A DNA stretch of 16,857 nucleotides from JBDRNO01 sp043811005 (GCA_043811005.1 JBDRNO010000112.1:1-16857); one strand, 5' to 3'; counted from the stretch's first letter, positions 1-7,375 are shown. Notes: generated from the letters alone by a model not told the origin. Program-made: numbers and translations.

Positions 1-113
1 TCACATAGAAAACAATTCCTGCAAATTCTGCAAAGAGAAAATCAGCGGGGTTTGGGGATGATGGATTAAGCGTTATTACCTCTTTCCTGGCACAATATGA
101 TCACAAAAGAACT
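1..113. other. Left-edge sequence upstream of xseA, unresolved
   Basis: No gene can be assigned here. One plus-strand frame is open from the window edge to a TAA at 67-69 and another to a TGA at about 56-58, so either could be the tail of an upstream gene; neither tail is recognisable. The frame of xseA is also open back to a TAG at 6-8, but it has no ATG, GTG or TTG before 114, so this is probably leader sequence rather than an extension. There is only a weak purine stretch (AAAAGA) before the xseA ATG. Confidence 0.3.
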
Positions 114-1367
114 ATGCAAACATCCTTAAACATAGAAGTCCGCCATATCAAGCTATCAGAATTAGTCTTTAAAATTGATAATGTAATTTCCGATGCTTTT
201 CAGGATGAAATTTATTGGGTCATAGCAGAAACAAGTGATATAAGAAACTATTACGATAGGGGATATTGCTTTCTCACATTAATTGAGAAAGAAAACAACG
301 ATGTAATTGCAAAAATGGATGCTGTGATCTGGCGGCAATACTACGATATAATTGAAAATTTCGAAAATATTACCGGTAGGGCTTTTGAAAAAAATTTAGA
401 AGTGTTGCTCAAAGTCCGGGTTGCGTTTAGTCCCAAATACGGACGGCTGAATCTTGAAATACTAAGAATTGATTACAATTATACATTGGGAAAGATCGAA
501 CTTGAACGGCAGGAGATCCTGTCCCGGCTTGTTAAAGAAAATCCGGCAATAATTTCCCTTATAGATCGAGAATACCATACCTATAACAAATCTCTTCAAC
601 TACCGGCTATAATACAGGATATTTCACTTATCTCAGCCCCGAACTCAGACGGGCTGACTGATTTTCTTCACGAATTAAATGCAAATAAATATGGTTTTAA
701 ATTCAACATTGATGAGTACTTAACCCAGATACAGGGGAAAAATGCCGATCAATTAATAATTAATCAACTTGAGCTTATTAAAAAATCCGGCAAAAAATAT
801 GACGTTACTGTTATTGTAAGAGGCGGAGGTTCACAGATTGACTTCAGCTCCTTCGATACTTATGAAATAGGAAAAAAAATTGCCGGCTTCCACATTCCGG
901 TCATAGCAGGGATCGGACACGAAAGGAATATCAGTATAACCGACTTAATGTGTAACCTCTCTGTCAAAACGCCCACAAAGGTAGCGGCATATATCTTAGA
1001 TGTAAACCAACATTTTGATGAACTAATTGACAAATTGAAAGAACAGCTCATCGAATGTATAGAAAATATTTTGGATTCGGAAAAGGAATGTCTGACAGAA
1101 TTGATTGACAATTTTAAAAGAAATACCGAATGGTATTTAAAAAACATGGAAAATGAACTCGAAAAGCACATAATCGCTATAAAGCACCTTGATCCCAAAA
1201 GTGTTCTGGCAAGAGGTTATGCTGTTGTTCTTCATAATGACCAATTAGTAACGAACCCAAATAAGATTGAACCGGGTAACATAATTAAAACTTTAATGAA
1301 AGATATCCTTTTAACCAGTAAAGTAATCCAAAAACAAAAGAAAAATGAAGACCAACTTGACATATAA
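114..1367 (+). CDS. xseA: Exodeoxyribonuclease VII large subunit
   Basis: This is the catalytic large subunit of exonuclease VII, the cytoplasmic enzyme that digests single-stranded DNA to oligonucleotides during mismatch repair and recombination. The N-terminal ~100 residues match the family's OB-fold (an IKLSEL-type start and an IYWVIAETSDI strand). The catalytic domain carries the hallmark VIVRGGGSQIDF (about residues 230-243) and GIGHE (266-270), followed by TDLMCNLSVKTPTKVA. A charged, Leu/Glu-rich helical stretch (about 300-360) is the usual coiled-coil that binds the small subunits, and the LARGYAVV motif lies near the C-terminus. At 417 residues the length is normal. The reading frame overlaps xseB by 23 bases, as expected for a translationally coupled pair. 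The start at 114 is the only standard start codon in the open frame. Function is secure from motifs; no biochemical oddity is visible. Confidence 0.95.
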   Translation: MQTSLNIEVRHIKLSELVFKIDNVISDAFQDEIYWVIAETSDIRNYYDRGYCFLTLIEKENNDVIAKMDAVIWRQYYDIIENFENITGRAFEKNLEVLLKVRVAFSPKYGRLNLEILRIDYNYTLGKIELERQEILSRLVKENPAIISLIDREYHTYNKSLQLPAIIQDISLISAPNSDGLTDFLHELNANKYGFKFNIDEYLTQIQGKNADQLIINQLELIKKSGKKYDVTVIVRGGGSQIDFSSFDTYEIGKKIAGFHIPVIAGIGHERNISITDLMCNLSVKTPTKVAAYILDVNQHFDELIDKLKEQLIECIENILDSEKECLTELIDNFKRNTEWYLKNMENELEKHIIAIKHLDPKSVLARGYAVVLHNDQLVTNPNKIEPGNIIKTLMKDILLTSKVIQKQKKNEDQLDI

Positions 1368-1548
1368 AAAAGCATTTGACGAATTAGAAAATATTGTTAG
1401 AGATATTGAAGACGAAAAAATTCAGTTAGACACACTTTCAAAAAAGGTAAAGCGCGCAACCGAACTAATTGAATTCTGTAAAACAAAGCTAAGGATGACT
1501 GAAGAGGAATTTAAAAAAGCGGTTTTGCAACTTGATAAAAAGAAATAA
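1345..1548 (+). CDS. xseB: Exodeoxyribonuclease VII small subunit
   Basis: This is the small accessory subunit that wraps along the XseA coiled-coil in exonuclease VII. The 67-residue protein has the family pattern YKKAFDELENIVRDIEDEKIQLDTL near the N-terminus, then a second helix with the CKTKLRMTEEEFKKAV region. It is slightly shorter than the usual ~75-85 residues but appears complete as a two-helix hairpin. It overlaps the 3' end of xseA by 23 bases in another frame, so its translation is probably coupled to that of xseA. Its stop codon is immediately followed by a gene remnant resembling the end of a nitroreductase. Confidence 0.93.
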   Translation: MKTNLTYKKAFDELENIVRDIEDEKIQLDTLSKKVKRATELIEFCKTKLRMTEEEFKKAVLQLDKKK

Positions 1549-1553
1549 AGGAA

Positions 1554-1667
1554 ATTTTTAGGATACCTCAAGAAAATGAAGCTGTAACTTCACTTATTAT
1601 TGGATATCCCAAATATAAATATAAAAGGATAATAAAAAGGGAAGGGAAGCATATTAATTGGATTTAA
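1554..1667 (+). pseudogene. Nitroreductase C-terminal remnant
   Basis: Reading from 1554 to the TAA at 1665-1667 gives about 37 residues ending in FRIPQENEAVTSLIIGYPKY, then KYKRIIKREG and a terminal INWI. This matches the C-terminal signature of FMN-dependent nitroreductases (LGIPE...V..L.LGYPK.K.KR.....V.W), in which the GYPK motif closes the flavin domain. No upstream part of such a gene is present: in this frame the sequence runs back into the end of xseB. It is therefore a 3' fragment left by deletion or rearrangement, and it has no start codon. The match is from memory of the family, not from a search. Confidence 0.7.
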
Positions 1668-1804
1668 AGAAAAAAATACAATAGGTACTTATACTTAAAA
1701 CTGGATAAATTTGTATTTTTTTTGTCAACTGCCTACTGTCAACTTGCCTATTATCATCAATAAAATTATCGTTAACACATTTTCAATAATGAACTTCTAA
1801 ATGC
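1668..1804. repeat. AT-rich gap with 14-bp imperfect direct repeat
   Basis: This is the rest of the gap between the convergent xseB and symporter genes. It contains a run of eight T at about 1716-1723 and then an imperfect tandem duplication of 14-15 bases, GTCAACTGCCTACT (1724-1737) and GTCAACTTGCCTATT (1738-1752). Short degenerate tandem units of this kind are typical intergenic filler in related genomes. No convincing hairpin precedes the T-run, so I do not call a terminator. Confidence 0.5.
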
Positions 1805-3202
1805 CTAAGATATTGTTGCCGGTCTTTTATCAAAAGCATAAACTGCTAAAAATGTTATCAGGCATACAGGCCATTCAAGATAGATAGGATGTGATACTAT
1901 ACGGATAGCAGGAACAAACTGCCAGACAGCCAGGAGAGCTATCCCAACTGCCAGTGTCCATACAGCAGCGCTTTTTTTGCAAAGTTTGGGTAAAAAGATT
2001 GAAAACAGCAGGATCACGGTGTAAGAAGTAGTTAATGTAAGACCTATGAGTAAAGTTTTCAAAATACCAACTACATAGGTTGCCAGTATATATGTAACAA
2101 TACTTATTCCCAGTACTGTGATACGTGAAGTTATTAATTCCTTTGATTTACTTATACCCGGTTGAATTAATCCCTTCCATATATCTTTTACGATCAATGT
2201 TGTACAGCCAAGTAACAATCCAACAGCAGTAGACACGTCAGCCGCCCATAGTCCGGCTAAGGTAAGACCGGCAACCCAGGGATTCAAACTTAATATGACT
2301 TTTGGCAAAGCCATTGCTGCATTTTCCAGCCCGGGAAACTTCACTGCTGCAACTATTCCAAAAATTGCAGATATAAAGCCAATAGGCAGAATTATTAATC
2401 CGCCAAGTATAAACCCGGTTTTTGCTGATTTTGCATTCTTTGATGCAAAAGAAACCTGTACGACACCCTGTGTGGAAAATACAGTTGGAAACATGATCAA
2501 AAACCATGCAACTACTATCACTAAACCTACACCTGCAACAGGATCGAACCATGGGGATCCGGCAGGCAACTCAGCCATTATATTTGAAAATCCCCCCGCA
2601 TCTGAAATACTCATTACAACACCTGCAATAATACCGACATAAATGATCACGACATTTACCATGTTAGCAAGACCTGCAGCCCAGTATCCTCCAATAAGAG
2701 TAATGCCTACAAATACGGCAGCAGTAGTGATCATTCCTGTGTGAAATGTAAAATATTGAGGTAAAAGAGCAGTAAGGATTGCACCTCCTGCAACATACTG
2801 TAAGGAAATTATTACTATTAATATAATTACCTGTCCAAATACTGCAACTATCTGACCCGCCTTTCCGTAGTATCGTTCAAACAATTCCGGTATAGTAGTA
2901 ATATTCATTTTCCTGAACCGTGAAGCAGCAATTAATCCTACAAGTATTGCCGAGATACCCCAGGCAGCATTATACATGCCTGCTGATATGCCTTGAGTAT
3001 ATGCACGCTCAGCTACCCCAACTGTGGATGCTCCTCCTACTGCAATACCAGCTAACATTACCGCAACAATATAAAATGGCAATCCACGTCCAGCAAGCAA
3101 ATAGCCGAGTACACCAGATCCCTTACTCAATTTGGTTGAATACCATGAAATAAAAAATAAAATAATAATATATCCAAATACTATGGCAAGTGGGATGTTC
3201 AC
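1805..3202 (-). CDS. Sodium:solute symporter (SSS family)
   Basis: This is an inner-membrane secondary transporter of the SSS/SSF family, which couples Na+ (rarely H+) influx to uptake of an organic solute such as a carboxylate, amino acid or sugar. The 465-residue protein is almost entirely hydrophobic, with roughly 12-13 membrane segments. It has the family signature LLAGRGLPFYIVAVMLAGI (residues 35-53), followed by GGASTVGVAERAYTQGISAG (56-75) and then SRFRKMNITTIPELFERYYG on the first cytoplasmic loop. The start is a GTG; an in-frame stop lies 18 bases upstream, so no longer form is possible from a standard start. It is divergent from the dehydratase block across a 235-bp gap, so it may import a substrate for those enzymes; that link is inferred from position only. 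The substrate cannot be read from the sequence. Confidence 0.88.
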   Translation of the reverse strand: MNIPLAIVFGYIIILFFISWYSTKLSKGSGVLGYLLAGRGLPFYIVAVMLAGIAVGGASTVGVAERAYTQGISAGMYNAAWGISAILVGLIAASRFRKMNITTIPELFERYYGKAGQIVAVFGQVIILIVIISLQYVAGGAILTALLPQYFTFHTGMITTAAVFVGITLIGGYWAAGLANMVNVVIIYVGIIAGVVMSISDAGGFSNIMAELPAGSPWFDPVAGVGLVIVVAWFLIMFPTVFSTQGVVQVSFASKNAKSAKTGFILGGLIILPIGFISAIFGIVAAVKFPGLENAAMALPKVILSLNPWVAGLTLAGLWAADVSTAVGLLLGCTTLIVKDIWKGLIQPGISKSKELITSRITVLGISIVTYILATYVVGILKTLLIGLTLTTSYTVILLFSIFLPKLCKKSAAVWTLAVGIALLAVWQFVPAIRIVSHPIYLEWPVCLITFLAVYAFDKRPATIS

Positions 3203-3437
3203 AATTGCAAAAATATATTAAAATTTAAAAGCGGTCTTTATTTAAAACCTGATTTTAAATAAACGTAGATAATTATAATAAAATTATTAGATTTGCTACG
3301 TAAAAAACTCGATATATAATTTACTCTTTAATTAAATTGTAGTTGAAAACAATATTTTTAAGTAATCACTACCAGCAAGCAGTAACTAATAAACAGCAAC
3401 TATATAATAATATTATTAACAACTAACAAAAATAATT
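3203..3437. promoter_or_regulatory. Divergent intergenic region, probable promoters
   Basis: This gap separates the divergent symporter and dehydratase genes and must carry the promoters for both. It is extremely AT-rich. A nested inverted repeat has outer arms ACGTAG (3263-3268) and CTACGT (3296-3301), with AT-rich inner complementarity; it could be an operator. A TAGATTTG at 3288-3295 fits the Bacteroidota -7 consensus TAnnTTTG, but no -33 TTTG sits at the right distance, so the promoter call is weak. No regulator gene is nearby. Confidence 0.3.
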
Positions 3438-4655
3438 ATGCTAACAATAAAAACAACCGAATTATTAAAAAACGTCATGCGTGATTATTTTTTGAGCATG
3501 GTCGACAGTGATAAAAAAATTGCGTGGTGCACAAGTGTAGGACCCGCAGAATTATTGCGCTCTTTTGGATTTGAAGTGCATTTTCCAGAAAATCACGGGG
3601 CTGTACTGGGAGCAAGCCGGACTGCAGGTGATTTTATTCCAGTAGCTGCTAAGTTAGGGTATTCAAGTGATATTTGCTCTTACTTAACCTCGGATATCGG
3701 GGCTTATTTAAGCAAATCCACCCCCCTTTTAAAACAATACGGGATGGAAAGTGTTCCCAAACCCAGTGTGCTCGCATACAACACCAATCAATGCCGTGAA
3801 GTACAGGATTGGCTTTCATTTTACAGCAAGGAATTTAACTGCCCCATAGTGGGAGTTCAGTCGCCCAGGCACCTTGATGAAGTGAAAAAATGTGATATTG
3901 AAAACGTTACCGCTCAACTCAAGGCAATGATCCCTGTTTTTGAAGAGGTTTCAGGTAACAAGTTCGATATTGACAGGTTCCGTGAGACTGTCAGATTAAG
4001 TAAGGAGGCAACCGACCTGTGGAAAAAAGTACTGGCAACAGCAAAGAATTCCCCTTCCCCGATAAGCTTTTTTGATGCCACGATCCACATGGGTCCTATT
4101 GTGGTTTTGAGAGGAACGCAAATAGCAAAAGACTATTATACCGTATTATTGAAGGAACTTGAAGAATATGTAGAACAGGGTGTGGGATTCCTTGAAAATG
4201 AACAATGCCGTATTTATTGGGACGGGATGCCAAACTGGGGAAAGCTGAGAAAAATGTCGGAACTTTTTGTTCAGAACAATGCAGCAGTGGTTGCCTCAAC
4301 ATATTGCAACAGTTGGGTATTTGATGATTTTGAAGAAGATAAACCTTTTGAATCAACCGCAATGGCTTACACCACGATATTCATTAACAGAAGTGAAGAA
4401 GCAAAGATCGGGTTAATGAAATCGTTTATTAAAGATTTCAATGTTGATGGTGTGCTCTTTCATGATGCTAAAACATGTTTCAATAATTCAAATAACCGCT
4501 TTGGCATGCCCTTGCGGCTGAAAGAGGAGACAGGTGTGGAAACTTTAGAGATCGAAGGTGATCTGTGTGACCTGAGGTTTTATTCAGAAGAGCAGACCAC
4601 TACCAAAATAGAAACGTTTATTGAACAGATGAAGGAACGAAGCTATGCAAGTTAA
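3438..4655 (+). CDS. 2-hydroxyacyl-CoA dehydratase / benzoyl-CoA reductase-family subunit (D-component)
   Basis: This belongs to the HgdB/BcrB/BcrC-type family of iron-sulfur proteins, which receive low-potential electrons from an ATP-driven activase and carry out radical dehydrations or reductions. The family N-terminal pattern is visible as AWCTSVGPAELLRSFGFEVH (C31). Candidate [4Fe-4S] ligands are C80 (SSDICSYLTSDIGAYL), C119 (AYNTNQCREVQ) and C347 (DGVLFHDAKTCFNN). Their spacing is close to the C84/C117/C346 set that I recall for the 2-hydroxyisocaproyl-CoA dehydratase alpha subunit. The C-terminus has the conserved LEIEGDLCDLRFYSEEQTTT. At 405 residues it is a normal-length single subunit. 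The family's heterodimeric enzymes need two such subunits, but only one is present here, paired with one activase (5815-6594). That resembles the YjiM/YjiL or double-cubane-cluster-protein arrangement, so the reaction is open. It heads the plus-strand block. Confidence 0.85.
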   Translation: MLTIKTTELLKNVMRDYFLSMVDSDKKIAWCTSVGPAELLRSFGFEVHFPENHGAVLGASRTAGDFIPVAAKLGYSSDICSYLTSDIGAYLSKSTPLLKQYGMESVPKPSVLAYNTNQCREVQDWLSFYSKEFNCPIVGVQSPRHLDEVKKCDIENVTAQLKAMIPVFEEVSGNKFDIDRFRETVRLSKEATDLWKKVLATAKNSPSPISFFDATIHMGPIVVLRGTQIAKDYYTVLLKELEEYVEQGVGFLENEQCRIYWDGMPNWGKLRKMSELFVQNNAAVVASTYCNSWVFDDFEEDKPFESTAMAYTTIFINRSEEAKIGLMKSFIKDFNVDGVLFHDAKTCFNNSNNRFGMPLRLKEETGVETLEIEGDLCDLRFYSEEQTTTKIETFIEQMKERSYAS

Positions 4656-4705
4656 TTAATAATTGCTCTGTTATAATTTTTGCATGATTGCAATTACATT
4701 AAAAA

Positions 4706-5689
4706 ATGGATAATAATAAAAAGTACAAGATAGGCATTGTAGGAGTTGGACCAGTTGGCCAAATTCTTGCCGTACACTTACAGGAAGCCGGATGTGAAGT
4801 AGCTGTATGTGATATTGATAAGCCCAAGATCATGCTTATACAAAAAGAGGGAATCCGCCTGGAAGGTACTGTTGAGAAGCAGTGTCACTTCAAACATACA
4901 TATACCAACATCAGTGATCTAAAAGAGTTCGATCCAGATCTGTTGATCTTTTCTATTAAGGGCTACCATGTACCATTGGCTTTGGAAGGAGCAGGTGTGA
5001 TAATAAAAACCGAATCTTCCGGACAGGGAAAACCCTGCGTTATCAGTGCTCAAAATGGTATAGATGTTGAACAGATGCTTGCCGGTGTTTTTGGTGAGTC
5101 CAATACCTTTAGAATGGTTGTCAATTTTGCCGGTAATCAAATTGCTTCCAATGTTGTGAAAGTCACCTTTTTTAATCCGCCTAATTTTATAGCATCAATT
5201 AACAACAGCCGGGTAGAGATAGCTGAGGATTTTTCAGAATTGCTTAATATAACAGGGCTCCAAACCCAAGTGATCGATTCGTTTGAGATTTTATCCAAAG
5301 TATGGCATAAGACTATTCTAAATGCCTCATTGAGCGCTCTTTGCGGTATTTTGAAATTTACAATGAAAGAGGCAATGGAATCCCCTGACACTTTGGAGAT
5401 AATAGAGCATACTATCACAGAGTCCGTTGAAGTAGCAAAAGCAGAAAATATAATATTTGGAGATAACTTCGTAAAATCATGTATGGGGTATCTCCAAAAA
5501 GCAGGCGATCATTACCCCTCCCTGGCTGTTGATTTCATGAACAACAGGCAAACCGAAATTGAATATATCAACGGGAAAATTGTAGAATACGGTAATAAAC
5601 ATTACATCAAAACCCCTATGAATCTTGCTTTAACCAACATGATTAAAGCAGTTTCCCTCAAAAATTTGTCTAAAAAGACCGATAAGTAA
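4706..5689 (+). CDS. Ketopantoate reductase-family (ApbA/PanE) NAD(P)-dependent dehydrogenase
   Basis: This is a Rossmann-fold oxidoreductase of the ketopantoate reductase family, which reduces 2-oxo acids to 2-hydroxy acids with NAD(P)H. The dinucleotide-binding GVGPVG is at residues 13-18, followed by the acidic end of strand 2 (CDID, 35-38). The substrate and catalytic signature is present: AQNGID (N117), the catalytic-lysine stretch KVWHKTILNASLSAL (K202, N206), and SLAVDFMNNRQTEIEYINGK (E284). The 327-residue length is slightly longer than E. coli PanE. It could be true 2-dehydropantoate 2-reductase. Its place between a D-component and its activase, however, favours a 2-hydroxyacid dehydrogenase supplying or consuming a 2-hydroxy acid; several D-2-hydroxyacid dehydrogenases belong to this family. 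It lies 50 bases after the D-component and is probably co-transcribed. Confidence 0.85.
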   Translation: MDNNKKYKIGIVGVGPVGQILAVHLQEAGCEVAVCDIDKPKIMLIQKEGIRLEGTVEKQCHFKHTYTNISDLKEFDPDLLIFSIKGYHVPLALEGAGVIIKTESSGQGKPCVISAQNGIDVEQMLAGVFGESNTFRMVVNFAGNQIASNVVKVTFFNPPNFIASINNSRVEIAEDFSELLNITGLQTQVIDSFEILSKVWHKTILNASLSALCGILKFTMKEAMESPDTLEIIEHTITESVEVAKAENIIFGDNFVKSCMGYLQKAGDHYPSLAVDFMNNRQTEIEYINGKIVEYGNKHYIKTPMNLALTNMIKAVSLKNLSKKTDK

Positions 5690-5814
5690 CTACATTAATT
5701 TAAATACTACGATTTGAATTAAAACCGTTTTTAGCGGGAAATAAAAATTGCTAAACTTGATACAAGTAGGCATCCGATAGCTATCGGGACGGATCATAAA
5801 TCGCATATCATATT
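5690..5814. repeat. Gap with palindrome CCGATAGCTATCGG
   Basis: The gap between the dehydrogenase and the activase gene holds a perfect 14-bp palindrome CCGATAGCTATCGG (5774-5787), flanked by imperfectly complementary CAT and GAC/GGAT bases. This palindrome type recurs in many environmental Bacteroidota intergenic regions (my recollection). It has no T-run after it and no loop, so it is not a standard terminator. Nothing else is visible in the gap. Confidence 0.6.
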
Positions 5815-6594
5815 ATGGCTAACCATTATTTGGGCGTAGATATCGGTTCATCATTCACCAAATTCACCGTGATTGATTCAAATAATGTTATTCAGTACCA
5901 AAAAATTATTAAAACCCTAACCCAAAACAAGCAGGAACAAACTGATATTATTGAAAATATTTTTACCCGTTATAAAATTAATTATACCTGTGCAACTGGC
6001 TGTGGAAGACAATATTTCAAATATTCCGATATTACTAAAACAGAAATACATTGTGCATCAGTTGGAGTGTCAGCATTATACCCAGAAGAAAAAACAATTA
6101 TTGACATAGGAGGCGAAGATATAAAGGTAATAAAAAGCGGTGCTGACGGAAAGATATTGGACTTTTCCATGAACGACAAATGTGCTGCTGGAACTGGAAC
6201 ATTTATCACTGAAATTGCTGAAAGAGCTGATATTAAACTATCCAAAATGAGTGAGCTTGCAGCAAAATCCCACTTTAAAAAAGAATTAAACAGCTTTTGT
6301 ACCGTGTTTGCCAAAACCGAGATAATGAAATGGGTTTTTGATGAGGTCCCGGTTGAAGATCTGGCAAAAGGAATATACATTTCCATCATTAACCGGATCG
6401 CAAAATTCCGCATGGACAAAACATTACCTGTTTACCTTATTGGTGGAGTAGTTAAATATCACCCTCACCTGAGAGATGTGATGGAAAAAATATTTAATCA
6501 ACATTCACAAGCAACAACTAAGATCAAAATCATTGAAAACCCACAATTCACTGTTTCTTACAGCGCAGCTTTATTGGCAAAAAAAATGACATAA
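5815..6594 (+). CDS. BadF/BadG/BcrA/BcrD-type ATP-dependent activase (dehydratase/reductase activator)
   Basis: This is the activator component that hydrolyses ATP to push a single electron at very low potential into a D-component iron-sulfur protein. The ASKHA-fold phosphate-1 loop is GVDIGSSFTKFTVID (7-21), the second nucleotide loop is TIIDIGGEDIKVI (94-106), and the third is YLIGGVVKYHPHLRD. The two cysteines that ligate the single [4Fe-4S] cluster at the dimer interface are C123 in MNDKCAAGTGTF and C162 in NSFCTVFAKTE. They are 39 residues apart, the same spacing as C127/C166 in the glutaconyl pathway activator HgdC. At 259 residues it is a normal single-domain activase. Its natural partner here is the D-component at 3438-4655. 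Likely oxygen-sensitive and active only anaerobically. Confidence 0.93.
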   Translation: MANHYLGVDIGSSFTKFTVIDSNNVIQYQKIIKTLTQNKQEQTDIIENIFTRYKINYTCATGCGRQYFKYSDITKTEIHCASVGVSALYPEEKTIIDIGGEDIKVIKSGADGKILDFSMNDKCAAGTGTFITEIAERADIKLSKMSELAAKSHFKKELNSFCTVFAKTEIMKWVFDEVPVEDLAKGIYISIINRIAKFRMDKTLPVYLIGGVVKYHPHLRDVMEKIFNQHSQATTKIKIIENPQFTVSYSAALLAKKMT

Positions 6595-6610
6595 CTTCAT
6601 AATTTAGTCT

Positions 6611-6749
6611 TTCGCAAAGATGCCAAGAACGCAAAGCAAAATACATCTATGACTATGACTGAGAATGAAATTTCGAAAATAAATATAAATTTGATAAAAG
6701 ATGGCATTACAAGGATCGTCAACAATTTATAATTCTTCGCGCTCTTTGT
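6611..6749. mobile_element. MITE-like element 1: inverted CGCAAAG-type repeats around a GxxExxY remnant
   Basis: A roughly 139-bp segment is bounded by imperfect inverted repeats. The left arm contains CGCAAAGATGCCAAGAACG (from 6613) and the right arm TTCTTCGCGCTCTTTGT (6733-6749). The reverse complement of the right arm matches the left at about 13 of 17 positions with one gap. Between the arms is an 84-bp internally deleted GxxExxY gene that fills almost the whole interior. The right arm runs directly into a perfect palindrome at 6749-6764. No transposase or target-site duplication is recognisable, so mobility is inferred from architecture only. Confidence 0.55.
6649..6732 (+). pseudogene. 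Internally deleted GxxExxY-family gene (N-terminus joined to C-terminus)
   Basis: A 27-codon open frame starts at ATG 6649 (or 6655). It begins MTMTENEISKI, the usual start of GxxExxY proteins (MTENEISKIVVD...), and ends NINLIKDGITRIVNNL, the usual end of the same family (...NFNV.LIKDGITRIVN.L). The roughly 100 central residues, including the GxxExxY motif itself, are missing, and the two ends are joined in frame. It is thus a deletion derivative and probably non-functional. The identification rests on recollected family consensus at both termini, in the correct order and frame. Confidence 0.7.
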
Positions 6750-6764
6750 CCGCCAGCTGGCGGA
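6749..6764. repeat. Perfect 16-bp palindrome TCCGCCAGCTGGCGGA
   Basis: TCCGCCAGCTGGCGGA is a perfect palindrome that abuts the right arm of MITE-like element 1, in the leader of the 158-residue gene. It is far more GC-rich than the surrounding sequence. It lacks a loop and a T-tract, so it is a dispersed palindromic repeat rather than a terminator. Similar GCCAGCTGGC cores are frequent in environmental Bacteroidota (recollection). Confidence 0.65.
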
Positions 6765-6801
6765 AGATAAAATATTAACTTACATAACTAAAAAAACTAT
6801 T

Positions 6802-7278
6802 ATGAACAATCAAACAGAAACCGGTTGCTGCCCGAGATTTGATCCCGGACCATGGGAAGAAAAAGAGATCACATGGCAGGATAAATTATTTATTAAAGAC
6901 CATGTTAAAAGTTTTTTACATATCCCACTGAACTTCGGAAAAGTAATGATAAGAAATATGAAAAAGATCGAAACGGCAGATGCACTTGATCCTCAAAATA
7001 TCGTTCTCTCTGATGAGAAATCGCTATGGGGAGCTGATGTTTATATTGCTGTTGATAAGGAAATACAGGATGCTGAAATGGAAAAAATATCAGGTAACTT
7101 CCTGACCAAAGCCTTCGAAGGTTCTTACAATAATGCAGGCAAATGGGCAAAAGAGATGAAAAGCTATGTAGAATCAAAGGGCAAGCAAGTTAAAAAAATG
7201 TATTTCTGGTATACAACTTGTCCAAAGTGCGCAAAAGTATATGGGAAAAACTATACTGTGATTTTAGCAGAGGTATAA
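6802..7278 (+). CDS. Conserved four-cysteine protein, possible GyrI-like fold
   Basis: I recognise this 158-residue protein as a conserved family of unknown function but cannot assign a reaction. Visible features are an N-terminal CCPRFDPGPWEEKEI (C9, C10), a central stretch FIKDHVKSFLHIPLNFG, a LSDEKSLWGADVYIAVDKEI strand region, and a C-terminal TTCPKCAKVYGKNY (C140, C143). The FEGSYNNAGKWAKEMKSYVESKGK segment resembles the second half of the GyrI-like (SOUL/Rob C-terminal) fold. The CC plus CxxC pair could form a metal or redox site. It has no signal peptide or membrane segment, so it is cytoplasmic. It sits between the activase and the hydantoinase genes, which suggests a link with the cluster, though the preceding insertion separates it from the activase by 207 bases. 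Confidence 0.75.
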   Translation: MNNQTETGCCPRFDPGPWEEKEITWQDKLFIKDHVKSFLHIPLNFGKVMIRNMKKIETADALDPQNIVLSDEKSLWGADVYIAVDKEIQDAEMEKISGNFLTKAFEGSYNNAGKWAKEMKSYVESKGKQVKKMYFWYTTCPKCAKVYGKNYTVILAEV

Positions 7279-7316
7279 TATTGAAGTATACTCTTTTAGT
7301 GATATGAAATGATGTG

Positions 7317-7340
7317 TTGTCAGGTGTTTCCACCTGACAA
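7317..7340. repeat. 10-bp-stem hairpin followed by purine-rich tract
   Basis: TTGTCAGGTG (7317-7326), loop TTTC, CACCTGACAA (7331-7340) forms a perfect 10-bp hairpin. It is followed by almost 35 bases of only A and G (7339-7372). A plus-strand intrinsic terminator would need T after the stem, and on the minus strand the T-run would come before the stem, so it is not a classical terminator in either direction. It may be an mRNA stabiliser or a dispersed palindromic repeat; the A-rich tract is probably the ribosome-loading leader of the next gene. Confidence 0.65.
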
Positions 7341-7375
7341 AAAGAAAAAAAAAAGAAAAAAAAAGAAAAAAAACA

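Noticed and set aside
3..113. N-terminal extension of XseA in the same open frame
   Set aside because: No ATG, GTG or TTG precedes 114 after the in-frame stop at 6-8, and the family N-terminus is already complete from 114.
3288..3295. TAGATTTG as a Bacteroidota promoter -7 element for the dehydratase gene
   Set aside because: The sequence fits TAnnTTTG but no TTTG/TTG lies about 19 bases upstream, so it may be chance in AT-rich DNA; kept only as a weak note.
3372..3400. CAGTAACTA / CAGCAACTA similarity as a direct repeat or operator
   Set aside because: Only about nine bases with one mismatch and irregular spacing; not distinguishable from chance here.
5982..6419. 145-codon open frame on the minus strand within the activase gene
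   Set aside because: The plus-strand frame carries every activase motif including both cluster cysteines; the opposite frame resembles no family and is a shadow.
7317..7372. Rho-independent terminator
   Set aside because: The hairpin is followed by A/G, not T, on the plus strand, and on the minus strand the T-rich part precedes the stem.
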